Part shown: positions 1 through 5,405 of the stretch, one piece after another
Numbering within the stretch: position 1 is the first letter of the stretch
Layout of the letters: each line of letters begins with the position of its first letter
DNA from: Actinobacteria bacterium UBA3086
GTDB lineage: Bacteria > Actinomycetota > Coriobacteriia > Anaerosomatales > UBA3086
Direction: 5' to 3'
Assembly: GCA_002367305.1 (NCBI GenBank)
Contig: DFBG01000152.1
Span: 1-6,026, forward strand
DNA length: 6,026 nucleotides
Made by a program: the position numbers and the translations under genes
The notes under the pieces: model-generated
Told to the model about the DNA's origin: nothing
The model's input: the letters and a program-made list of their open reading frames with translations, nothing else
The model's database searches: none

Positions 1-803
1 GCGGCGACCTCGGTGTCGGTGCCCAGAGAGCACTTGTAGCCGAACTGCTCAAGGTAGCGGCTGTTGATGCCGTAACTGGAGATCTCACCGTTGTGGACGA
101 TGGACCAGTCGAGCAGCGTGAAAGGATGCGCGCCGCCCCACCAGCCGGGCGTGTTCGTGGGGAACCGGTTGTGGCCGACCCACGTGTGAGCCTCGTACTC
201 CTCGACCATGTAGTAGTGGCCGATCTCCGAGGGGAAGCCGACGCCCTTGAACGCGCCCATGTTCTTGCCCGACGAAGCCACGAAGGCACCGTCAACGCTG
301 GAGTTTATGAGCATGACCGTGTGGACGACGAAGTCCTCGGCGCTCATGTCGCTCGACTCGAGTTTGTGTGGATCGGGAGCCAGGAAGTAGCGCCACAGCA
401 GCGGCGCGTCGGCGATGCCCTTGACCGGGCGGGTCGGCATCGGCTCGGCCAGATCGACCACGAAGTACTGGTCAAAGACAGCCTCAGCCTCTTCCTTAGC
501 CTTGAGGTCGTGGAACATCATGTGGAACGCGTAGTGGTCCGGGAACTCCGGGTAAATGCCGTAGCCGGCGAACCCGCCTCCCAGGCCGTTTCCGCGGTCA
601 CGCTGGACGGCCATCGCACGGATGGCGTCTTCGCCACTCATGAGAGCGCCGGACTCATCGCAGATTCCCATGAGGCCGCAGCCGCCATGGATCTTGAACG
701 ATGCCTCCTCGCGGTAGCGGGGCCTCTCGCCGACACCGGCTTCGTCGCTCAGCGACGGCAGGCGGTCGACGGGCATCCGCTCCAATAGCGGTTCGAAGGT
801 CAT
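1..803 (-). CDS. Archaeal-type glutamate synthase, class II glutamine amidotransferase subunit (3' end beyond window)
   Basis: This partial gene has 267 codons visible, starts at ATG 803-801 and runs off the left edge. It encodes a stand-alone class II (Ntn) glutamine amidotransferase domain, which releases ammonia from glutamine for a separate synthase subunit. Visible motifs are the Cys nucleophile C42 in GGCGLMGI, the block NGLGGGFAGYGIYPEF (72-87), the substrate-binding stretch RFPTNTP (213-219), the oxyanion motif HNGEI (237-241, N238/G239), and TDTE (262-265). A 41-residue extension precedes the Cys. In this enzyme class the Cys must be N-terminal to act, so processing is expected; my recollection is that this subfamily commonly carries such an extension. 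A ribosome binding site AGGGAG (820-815) lies inside the end of the upstream hdrBC gene, with only three bases between the two genes, so translation is probably coupled. The FMN/Fe-S synthase and GXGXG subunits are not in view. The amidotransferase assignment is firm; glutamate as the product is inferred from family resemblance. Confidence 0.85.
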   Translation of the reverse strand, partial: MTFEPLLERMPVDRLPSLSDEAGVGERPRYREEASFKIHGGCGLMGICDESGALMSGEDAIRAMAVQRDRGNGLGGGFAGYGIYPEFPDHYAFHMMFHDLKAKEEAEAVFDQYFVVDLAEPMPTRPVKGIADAPLLWRYFLAPDPHKLESSDMSAEDFVVHTVMLINSSVDGAFVASSGKNMGAFKGVGFPSEIGHYYMVEEYEAHTWVGHNRFPTNTPGWWGGAHPFTLLDWSIVHNGEISSYGINSRYLEQFGYKCSLGTDTEVA

Positions 804-806
804 TGG

Positions 807-2159
807 CTACTCATCTCCCTGATCTTCAGTGCCTGCATCGGCATCGGTATTCATCAACTTGGCGATGGCGTCTCCGCCAGTGGCAGGCAGCGGTCCGAGG
901 CCAAGCTTCTTGCGTGCCGAAGCACGCGGCTTGCCCAGTACGCCGCCTTCCATGAACGAGTCATACGCACCCGTAACGGACTCGGGCCCGTTGCCCTTCT
1001 CTATAGCGAGCTCCTTGAGCTTGCGGAACGTGTCGGCCATGCCAATGTCGGAATGACAGAGCTCCTGACACGTGTAGCACTCAAGGCACTTCCACAGCTG
1101 GTTGCTCTCGAGCACCTTGTCCAAGTCGCCTCGAATGAGATCGCCAATGATCTCGGTGGGCTTGAATGTGGTGTCGACCTTGCAGACGGGGCAATCGTCC
1201 TTGCACGCCCCACAGGAGTAGCACCTGCCCAAGAGCGAGACATCGAAATGCTCGGCGAGATCATCCTTGTCGGCGGCACGGGAACCCCAGCGCTCCAAGA
1301 ACGGATCCACGCTCACGCGATGCATGTCCAGACCGATCTCCTCGGGCTCATGGCCGTACGTGAGCGCGATGAGTTCCGAGAGATACAAGACGGGAACGTG
1401 GATGTCCTCTTTGGCGCGCTGCAGGGCGGCCTGATTGAGGTCGAACTGCTGGAAACAGCTGGGGCACACGACGACGAGCGCATCGACCTCGTTGTTCTGC
1501 AGGTCAACGAGCTTGCGACGGGCGAACGCGAGCGAACTGTCACGCTCGCCGACACGATCGAGCGCGCCGCCGCAGCACTGCATCTTGGTGGTGTAGTCGA
1601 TGACCCGTGCGCCGAGCGCGGTGATGAGACTCTCGACCTTGGTGGGGTGCAGCGGATCGTCCCAACGCACGGCCGGCTGCGGACGGAGCAGATGGCATCC
1701 GTAGTGCACACCGATGCGCATTCCCCAGAGCGGCTTCTTCACGCCTGAGGCGATGAGCCCGTTGCCCATGGAGTCCACGAGCCACTCGGCGAAGTGCGTG
1801 ATATCGAGCGCGCCATCGTAGTGCAGGCCCTCGGTGGCAAGACGCTCGTTGATGATCTCGCGCTCGCGCCAATCGGTCCTGAGATGACTGCTGGCCTCCT
1901 TGAACGTGGAGTAGCAGCCGTTGCACGGCGTGACGAGGTTGAGTCCGGCCTTCTCGACGATGGCCAGGTTGCGCGCAGCCGCCGTATAGAAAGCGTCCTC
2001 ACTGTTGGCCTTGACCAGCGTGCCCTCCGGGCAGCAGGTATGGCCCTCCAACTCATGAATGCGAGCCCCAAGATCATCGAAGACGATTCTCGTCGCCTTC
2101 TCAATGAACGGGAAACGCGCAGGGATCGTGCATCCCCAGAAGACCGCGAAATCCTTCAT
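807..2159 (-). CDS. hdrBC: Fused HdrB-HdrC heterodisulfide reductase-like iron-sulfur protein
   Basis: This 450-residue cytoplasmic electron-transfer protein is built from an HdrB half followed by an HdrC half. Numbered from ATG 2159-2157, the HdrB half has two complete CCG motifs: C10, C42/C43, C79, C82 and C155, C195/C196, C232, C235. In HdrB such motifs bind noncubane [4Fe-4S] clusters that reduce a disulfide. The HdrC half has two ferredoxin-like sets, C313/C316/C319/C323 (with an extra C326) and C358/C361/C364/C368, each C-x2-C-x2-C-x3-C, enough for two [4Fe-4S] clusters. A GTG at 2162 could also start the gene, but ATG sits 8 bases from GAAGGG (2173-2168) and gives the family-like N-terminus MKDFAVFWGCTIPAR. 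All expected cysteines are present, so the protein looks functional. No HdrA or hydrogenase gene is in the window. The next gene, a glutamate synthase amidotransferase, follows after three bases, so the electrons may serve glutamate synthesis (inference). The true disulfide or partner flavoprotein is unknown. Confidence 0.9.
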   Translation of the reverse strand: MKDFAVFWGCTIPARFPFIEKATRIVFDDLGARIHELEGHTCCPEGTLVKANSEDAFYTAAARNLAIVEKAGLNLVTPCNGCYSTFKEASSHLRTDWREREIINERLATEGLHYDGALDITHFAEWLVDSMGNGLIASGVKKPLWGMRIGVHYGCHLLRPQPAVRWDDPLHPTKVESLITALGARVIDYTTKMQCCGGALDRVGERDSSLAFARRKLVDLQNNEVDALVVVCPSCFQQFDLNQAALQRAKEDIHVPVLYLSELIALTYGHEPEEIGLDMHRVSVDPFLERWGSRAADKDDLAEHFDVSLLGRCYSCGACKDDCPVCKVDTTFKPTEIIGDLIRGDLDKVLESNQLWKCLECYTCQELCHSDIGMADTFRKLKELAIEKGNGPESVTGAYDSFMEGGVLGKPRASARKKLGLGPLPATGGDAIAKLMNTDADAGTEDQGDE

Positions 2160-2200
2160 CACTATCGCCCTTCACCAGAAGAACACTGCCAGGAGAAACG

Positions 2201-2235
2201 AAAAACGCCCACCACGGACCACGAATGGTCGGGCG
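2201..2235 (-). terminator. Intrinsic terminator in the hdrBC leader (probable attenuator)
   Basis: Read on the minus strand, CGCCCGACCA (2235-2226) pairs with TGGTGGGCG (2214-2206) to give a nine-pair stem with one bulged G, followed at once by TTTTT (2205-2201). An inner alternative is GACCA-TTCG-TGGTC. The terminator lies upstream of hdrBC, about 40 bases before its start codon and after the predicted promoter. It therefore seems to interrupt the leader rather than end pdtaR. Its 5' arm shares bases 2234-2235 with the preceding hexaloop hairpin, so the two structures compete. Confidence 0.75.
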
Positions 2236-2279
2236 AGCGTCATTGCTCGTTCATATCTCATTGGGCACAACAGCGTGCC
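2234..2279 (-). promoter_or_regulatory. Candidate ANTAR-binding dual-hexaloop antiterminator RNA
   Basis: On the minus strand two hairpins with exactly six-base loops follow one another. P1 (2279-2264) is GGCAC-GCTGTT-GTGCC. P2 (2249-2234) is CGAGC-AATGAC-GCTCG. The linker is 14 bases. Known ANTAR targets are tandem hexaloop stems with A at loop position 1 and G at position 4, where the second stem overlaps a terminator. P2 meets the A1/G4 rule exactly; P1 has G4 but G instead of A at position 1. P2's 3' arm shares two bases with the 5' arm of the following terminator. An ANTAR regulator gene (pdtaR) ends 75 bases upstream of P1. Phosphorylated PdtaR is predicted to hold P1-P2 and permit transcription of hdrBC and the glutamate synthase gene. 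The stems and overlap are seen; binding is inference. Confidence 0.65.
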
Positions 2280-2288
2280 GTGGGCGGT

Positions 2289-2318
2289 ATTCTAGCACGC
2301 CTCGGGCCACATGCGAAA
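2289..2318 (-). promoter_or_regulatory. Probable promoter of the hdrBC-glutamate synthase operon
   Basis: Minus-strand TAGAAT (2294-2289), preceded by TGC as in an extended -10, resembles a sigma-70-type -10. A weak -35, TTTCGC (2318-2313), lies 18 bases upstream. The predicted start near 2282-2281 is only two or three bases before hairpin P1, which would place the whole regulatory RNA at the 5' end of the transcript. The leader would be about 120 bases long. No terminator is clear directly after pdtaR, so read-through from pdtaSR into this leader is also possible. Confidence 0.45.
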
Positions 2319-2353
2319 GCACACACGAAACGCCGACGAAACCCGGAGTCCCT

Positions 2354-2926
2354 TTACTCGCCCTCAGCCTCGGCCGCCAGAATGATCGCTTCAGCGACCT
2401 TCCTGAGCGACAACCGCTTGTCCATGGCGAGCTTCTGCAGCCGCTTGAACGCGTCGGGCTCCGCGAGCCCCTTGGCCATGAGCACACCCTTGGCGCGGTC
2501 GAGCAGCTTGCGCGTCTCGAGACGCTCGGAGAGATCATCGATCTCGCGCTCCAACGTGCGTGTCTCGTCGAAACGCGACAGCGCGACCTGCATGGCGGGC
2601 AGGATGTCCGGCTTGGTGAAGGGCTTGACCAGATACGCCATGACCCCAGCCTCAACTGCAGAATCGATATAGCTCCTTTGCGAGAAGGCCGTGACCATAA
2701 CCACCGGCGCGATACCCTCTTCGCCGATATGCCCTGCCGCTTCGATACCGTTCATACGCGGCATCTCGATGTCCATGAACACGATGTCGGGACACAGTTC
2801 ACGCGCATGCTCCAGCGCCTCGACGCCGTCGCGGGCCTCGGCTATTACGGTGTGGCCCTCCTCCTCCAACATCTCGCGCAGATCCATGCGGATGAGTGAT
2901 TCGTCCTCGGCGATGAGTACGCGCAT
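2354..2926 (-). CDS. pdtaR: PdtaR-type response regulator with ANTAR RNA-binding domain
   Basis: This is a 190-residue two-component response regulator that acts on RNA. Residues 1-115 form the receiver: acidic pair E7/D8, phospho-acceptor D52 in FMDIEMPRMNG, T79 in VTAF, and K101 in VKPF. A helical linker (about 115-140, ETRTLEREIDDLSERLETRK) leads into the ANTAR domain (about 128-187), with the conserved core LLDRAKGVLMAKG and the closing helix LSLRKVAEAII. ANTAR proteins bind paired hexaloop RNA hairpins and block terminators, usually as dimers formed on phosphorylation. The length and order match mycobacterial Rv1626. The start ATG (2926-2924) is three bases after the kinase stop, with GGAAAGG about 7 bases upstream inside the kinase gene, so the two are translationally coupled. 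A candidate RNA target lies just downstream, before hdrBC. The family assignment is very secure. Confidence 0.95.
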   Translation of the reverse strand: MRVLIAEDESLIRMDLREMLEEEGHTVIAEARDGVEALEHARELCPDIVFMDIEMPRMNGIEAAGHIGEEGIAPVVMVTAFSQRSYIDSAVEAGVMAYLVKPFTKPDILPAMQVALSRFDETRTLEREIDDLSERLETRKLLDRAKGVLMAKGLAEPDAFKRLQKLAMDKRLSLRKVAEAIILAAEAEGE

Positions 2927-2929
2927 CTC

Positions 2930-4339
2930 TCAGCCTTTCCGTGATGCGGGAGCGTCAAGTGGGACACGCACGGTGACCGTGGTGCCACGTCCGCCGCTGA
3001 AAGTCAGTGTGCCGCGAAGGTCGTCGCGCACGAGGGTCTTCACAATTGCGAGGCCCAAGTTGGACCCCTCCTCGGGGTCGAAATCTTCTGGCAGTCCGAT
3101 TCCGTCATCACGCACGGCGAGGATGAGCTCCTCGGGTAGGCGTCGCAGCTGAACTGTGACTTGCCCCCCCGCACTCTCCGCGAGACCATGCTCGATCGCG
3201 TTGTGTACCAGCTCGGCGATCACGAGAGCGAGCGATGTGGCGACCTGCGCCGGAACGTCACGGGACGCCCCCTCGACCACCACCTCGATCTCGTCGGCAT
3301 CGCCGGCAAGACCTCGGTGAACCATATCGACCACGGTGCATGCGGCATCGGTGAAGTCCACCAGCTCCTGGGTGGAGGCCGCGAGCATGTCGTGGACGAC
3401 GGCCATGGACGAGACCCGCTCGACCGCCTCGGCCAAGGAACGACGCGCCTCGTCGGTCTCCGAGCGACGCGCCTGCATGCGCAGGAGGCTCGCGACGGTC
3501 TGAAGGTTGTTCTTGACGCGATGATGGACCTCGCGGATGGTCGCCTCTTTGACCTTGATCTCCTGCTCGCGCCGACGGGCCTCAGTCACATCCTCGACGA
3601 GAACGAGAATGCCGCCAATGAGCGATATCGAGCGATAGCCGATCACGCGGTCTGAAACCTCGACCTCAATGGCGTGTGCGCCGGTATGGCCGATGACCGG
3701 GGCCACCGCAGTGGTGCCACCGGGAAGCATACGAGCGTCCGTACCGGCGACTCCGCCCTCGAAACCGGCGAGTCTCATGATGTTGACCGCGTTGGGACTC
3801 GCGTAGGTGACCTGACCGTCGGACTCCACGCGCATGACTCCATCGCCTGCACGTCGCACCGTGTGGAACGGGCTTCCGTCAGCGACTTCACAGAGCGGGC
3901 CGTCGCGCAGAATGGTGAGCAGATCCTCGGCCGACCGCATGAACACGGTCTCCATGGTGCCGGGCGCGTCGAGCACCTGCTGCACCATGTCCCTGACGAT
4001 CACCGCAATGCATTCACCGCCGGAGCAAACCGGATACGCCGATGTCGTGTACGACATGCCGCGTGTGATGCGCCGACGATCCCCATGCACCGGCTCACCT
4101 GACTGAACCGCAGCGTAGATCTCCGGCTCCTCGTCCCGCAAAAGCGAACGGTCGACACGCGAGTGGGCAACGGCTGCCACCGCGGTCATGGGCCGAGCAT
4201 CGGCGCGCACAACCAGATCGCCCGCCTCATTGAGAATGGCGAGCGCAACATCCCCGTAGCCTAGGTCGGCCACGAGCTGCAGATTCTCAGCGACGTTGTC
4301 CAAGTGCGCGGACACGTCGTATGCATCGGCGTGTGTCAT
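2930..4339 (-). CDS. pdtaS: PdtaS-type cytoplasmic sensor histidine kinase
   Basis: This is a 469-residue soluble histidine kinase with no membrane segment. Residues 1-140 resemble the GAF-like sensor domain of PdtaS (NLQLVADLGYGDVALAI and ADARPMTAV fit that family). About 150-252 is a PAS-like domain (DGVMRVESDGQVTYASPNAV, ending ILVLVEDVTEARRREQE). The HisKA_2 dimerisation domain follows, with the phospho-acceptor H272/H273 pair in REVHHRVKNNLQ. The ATPase domain has N-box ELVHNAIEHG (376-385), G1 DDGIG (411-415) and G2 GSNLGLAIVK (425-434). It should phosphorylate D52 of the adjacent PdtaR. Mycobacterial PdtaS has been reported to respond to metals and nitric oxide; C105 and C110 in the sensor domain could be ligands, but this is speculation. 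The start codon has no Shine-Dalgarno and sits where transcription is predicted to begin. In M. tuberculosis the two partner genes are unlinked, whereas here they are adjacent. Confidence 0.95.
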   Translation of the reverse strand: MTHADAYDVSAHLDNVAENLQLVADLGYGDVALAILNEAGDLVVRADARPMTAVAAVAHSRVDRSLLRDEEPEIYAAVQSGEPVHGDRRRITRGMSYTTSAYPVCSGGECIAVIVRDMVQQVLDAPGTMETVFMRSAEDLLTILRDGPLCEVADGSPFHTVRRAGDGVMRVESDGQVTYASPNAVNIMRLAGFEGGVAGTDARMLPGGTTAVAPVIGHTGAHAIEVEVSDRVIGYRSISLIGGILVLVEDVTEARRREQEIKVKEATIREVHHRVKNNLQTVASLLRMQARRSETDEARRSLAEAVERVSSMAVVHDMLAASTQELVDFTDAACTVVDMVHRGLAGDADEIEVVVEGASRDVPAQVATSLALVIAELVHNAIEHGLAESAGGQVTVQLRRLPEELILAVRDDGIGLPEDFDPEEGSNLGLAIVKTLVRDDLRGTLTFSGGRGTTVTVRVPLDAPASRKG

Positions 4340-4345
4340 GTGTCG

Positions 4346-4351
4346 AGTATA
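4346..4351 (-). promoter_or_regulatory. pdtaS: -10 box of a probable leaderless pdtaS promoter
   Basis: Minus-strand TATACT (4351-4346) is a near-consensus -10. Only six bases separate it from the pdtaS ATG (4339-4337), so transcription should begin at or next to the A of the start codon. No Shine-Dalgarno is visible before the ATG, which fits leaderless translation, common in Actinomycetota. The -35 region (GAGAAT at a 17-base spacer) is poor. Confidence 0.5.
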
Positions 4352-4412
4352 CCGCCGAGGAACGACATATTCTCGTCGGCACGGTGCGCACGGGGCAGGC
4401 GGCGAATCCGAA

Positions 4413-4853
4413 TCAGCCGCGAGTCACCAGATATGCGATGAGCGCGACTGCGAAGCCGGCGATGAACGAGGCGATCATGATGCCCAGCGTCTTGGAGTAG
4501 CCCTGGGTGGTACAGCACCCCGCCTCATCCATACGCCTGATCGACGGGAACAGCCTCCAGAAGAACGAGAGTATCGACAGGATCAGCGCAACGACCGTGA
4601 GCATCTTGGTGGTCTCGCTGCCCGTGGCCAGAATGACCACCAGCAGCGCGACGAAAATGAGCTTGGTTCCGGCCACCCAGTTGATCAGATATGTGACCAG
4701 CGCGTGGATCTCAGGGTGCTCCTTGGACTCCTCATACGCCGAGAAGACACCGATGCCGTTGCCCCTTGTGCTGCCCGGCGCGAAGTACAGCGTCATGATG
4801 TTGAGTGACTCCAGAACGAGGAACACGATGATCGCGATCGACAGAATGTCCAT
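4413..4853 (-). CDS. Conserved small four-helix membrane protein, unknown function
   Basis: This 146-residue integral membrane protein has four predicted helices at about 3-24, 52-76, 82-101 and 122-143. Between helices 1 and 2 is a polar segment with APGSTRGNGIGVF and YEESKEHPEIHALV. Between helices 3 and 4 is a loop with a CC pair (C113-C114) after RRMDEAG. The second helix opens with LINWVAGTKLIF. I recognise no named family and no catalytic motif. The ATG start (4853-4851) has GGAG (4862-4859) five bases upstream, which supports this reading frame and start. The gene is 73 bases upstream of pdtaS on the same strand, but pdtaS appears to have its own promoter. A link to the PdtaSR signalling system is possible through position only. 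The divergent PadR operon shares its upstream region. Confidence 0.8.
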   Translation of the reverse strand: MDILSIAIIVFLVLESLNIMTLYFAPGSTRGNGIGVFSAYEESKEHPEIHALVTYLINWVAGTKLIFVALLVVILATGSETTKMLTVVALILSILSFFWRLFPSIRRMDEAGCCTTQGYSKTLGIMIASFIAGFAVALIAYLVTRG

Positions 4854-4936
4854 GTGGTCTCCAAGCGAGGTTCGTGAGAAGGACGTCTGACAGGACCCTT
4901 CATGCTCAAGAATGAGTTGCAGTCATGCCAGTTGCC

Positions 4937-4942
4937 ATTCTA
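4937..4942 (-). promoter_or_regulatory. Possible -10 box for the four-helix membrane protein gene
   Basis: Minus-strand TAGAAT (4942-4937), preceded by GC, is the same hexamer as the -10 proposed for hdrBC. The start would be near 4930, giving a leader of about 77 bases. The hexamer 17 bases upstream (CCATGT, 4965-4960) does not resemble a good -35, so the call is tentative. Confidence 0.3.
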
Positions 4943-4975
4943 GCGTTTGATTCCTCCGCACATGGCGCATCTCTT

Positions 4976-4987
4976 GTGACCGGTCAC
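4976..4987. repeat. Perfect 12-base palindrome in the divergent intergenic region
   Basis: GTGACCGGTCAC reads identically on both strands. It lies between the two divergent promoters, ten bases upstream of the padR -35. A transcription factor site is possible. One or two 12-base palindromes are expected by chance in 6 kb, so position is the only support. Confidence 0.3.
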
Positions 4988-4996
4988 CTCCCCGGT

Positions 4997-5025
4997 TTGA
5001 GATCTGTATCGTTTGGTGATATAAC
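4997..5025 (+). promoter_or_regulatory. padR promoter (-35 TTGAGA, 17 bases, -10 TATAAC)
   Basis: TTGAGA (4997-5002) and TATAAC (5020-5025) are both close to sigma-70 consensus, with an ideal 17-base spacer. The predicted start is near 5032, giving a leader of about 47 bases. A Shine-Dalgarno GAGGAGA (5064-5070) lies eight bases before the padR ATG. The -10 lies inside the repeat-rich operator region, which fits repression by blocking polymerase. Confidence 0.65.
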
Positions 5026-5053
5026 GTACAACGATATATCGACTCCCGATATA
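5018..5053 (+). promoter_or_regulatory. Probable PadR operator: three GATATA repeats at 15-base spacing
   Basis: GATATA occurs at 5018-5023, 5033-5038 and 5048-5053, exactly 15 bases apart. The first two also form an inverted repeat, GATATAACG-TACAA-CGATATATC (5018-5040), matching at eight of nine arm positions, and the middle one sits in a perfect palindrome CGATATATCG (5032-5041). The array covers the -10 and the predicted start of padR. PadR proteins commonly bind AT-rich inverted repeats in their own promoters, so autorepression is likely. The repeats are seen; the binding protein is inferred. Confidence 0.6.
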
Positions 5054-5078
5054 GTTCCCTGCCGAGGAGACCACGCTC

Positions 5079-5405
5079 ATGCCCACCGCCACACCTGGCC
5101 CGCTGACCGAGACGGTGTTCTATATCCTGCTTGCGCTCTCGACCCCCCTTCATGGCTACGGAGTCATGCAGAGAGTGAGTGAGTTGTCCGAAGGCCGCGT
5201 GAGCATTGGCCCGGGCACGCTGTATGGCGCGTTCACCTCTCTCACTGAGAAGGACTGGATCGTCCCCGTGGTCGGCGCCGCGAACGATCGCAAAAAGGAG
5301 TACGTCCTCACCGATCTCGGACGTGATGTCGTACACGCAGAACTCGTTCGGCTCGAGGAACTGCTGCGCAACGGGCGCACAATCGCGAATTGGAGTACAC
5401 GATGA
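5079..5405 (+). CDS. PadR-family transcriptional repressor
   Basis: This 108-residue DNA-binding protein consists of a winged helix-turn-helix with almost nothing beyond it. Characteristic PadR features in order are the N-terminal helix TETVFYILLALSTPLHGYGV (10-29), the recognition region ISIGPGTLYG-like stretch VSIGPGTLYGAFTSL (41-55), and the wing with basic residues DRKKEYVLTDLG (70-81). A short C-terminal helix (about 84-98) should provide dimerisation; the size fits the short PadR subfamily. The start ATG has GAGGAGA eight bases upstream. The stop overlaps the start of the next gene in ATGA (5402-5405), so the two form a translationally coupled operon. It probably represses this operon through the GATATA repeats in its promoter. 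The inducer is unknown; short PadR proteins often respond to toxic small molecules or envelope stress, but nothing here identifies a ligand. Confidence 0.92.
   Translation: MPTATPGPLTETVFYILLALSTPLHGYGVMQRVSELSEGRVSIGPGTLYGAFTSLTEKDWIVPVVGAANDRKKEYVLTDLGRDVVHAELVRLEELLRNGRTIANWSTR

Noticed and set aside
93..788. Long plus-strand open frame of 231 codons
   Set aside because: It lies entirely antisense to the amidotransferase gene, whose motifs are clear. It shows no recognisable domain and is typical of high-GC antisense frames.
1053..1748. Plus-strand open frame of 231 codons
   Set aside because: It is antisense to hdrBC, where all cluster cysteines are in the minus frame. Its composition mirrors the codon bias of the real gene.
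1794..2672. Plus-strand open frame of 292 codons crossing the hdrBC-pdtaR intergenic region
   Set aside because: It overlaps two well-supported minus-strand genes and the regulatory leader, and shows low-complexity Ser/Arg-rich translation with no domain.
4385..4435. GC-rich complementary segments (GCGGC/GCCGC) at the end of the membrane protein gene
   Set aside because: The loop is long and no T tract follows, so a terminator is not supported.
4296..4808. Plus-strand open frame of 170 codons
   Set aside because: It is antisense to the membrane protein gene, which has a ribosome binding site and four clear hydrophobic helices.
4878..4901. Hairpin in the membrane protein leader, GAAGG/CCTTC with an inner GTC/GAC and a six-base loop CTGTCA
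   Set aside because: I considered it as a second ANTAR target, but the loop lacks A1 and G4, the stem is bulged, there is no partner hairpin and no terminator follows.
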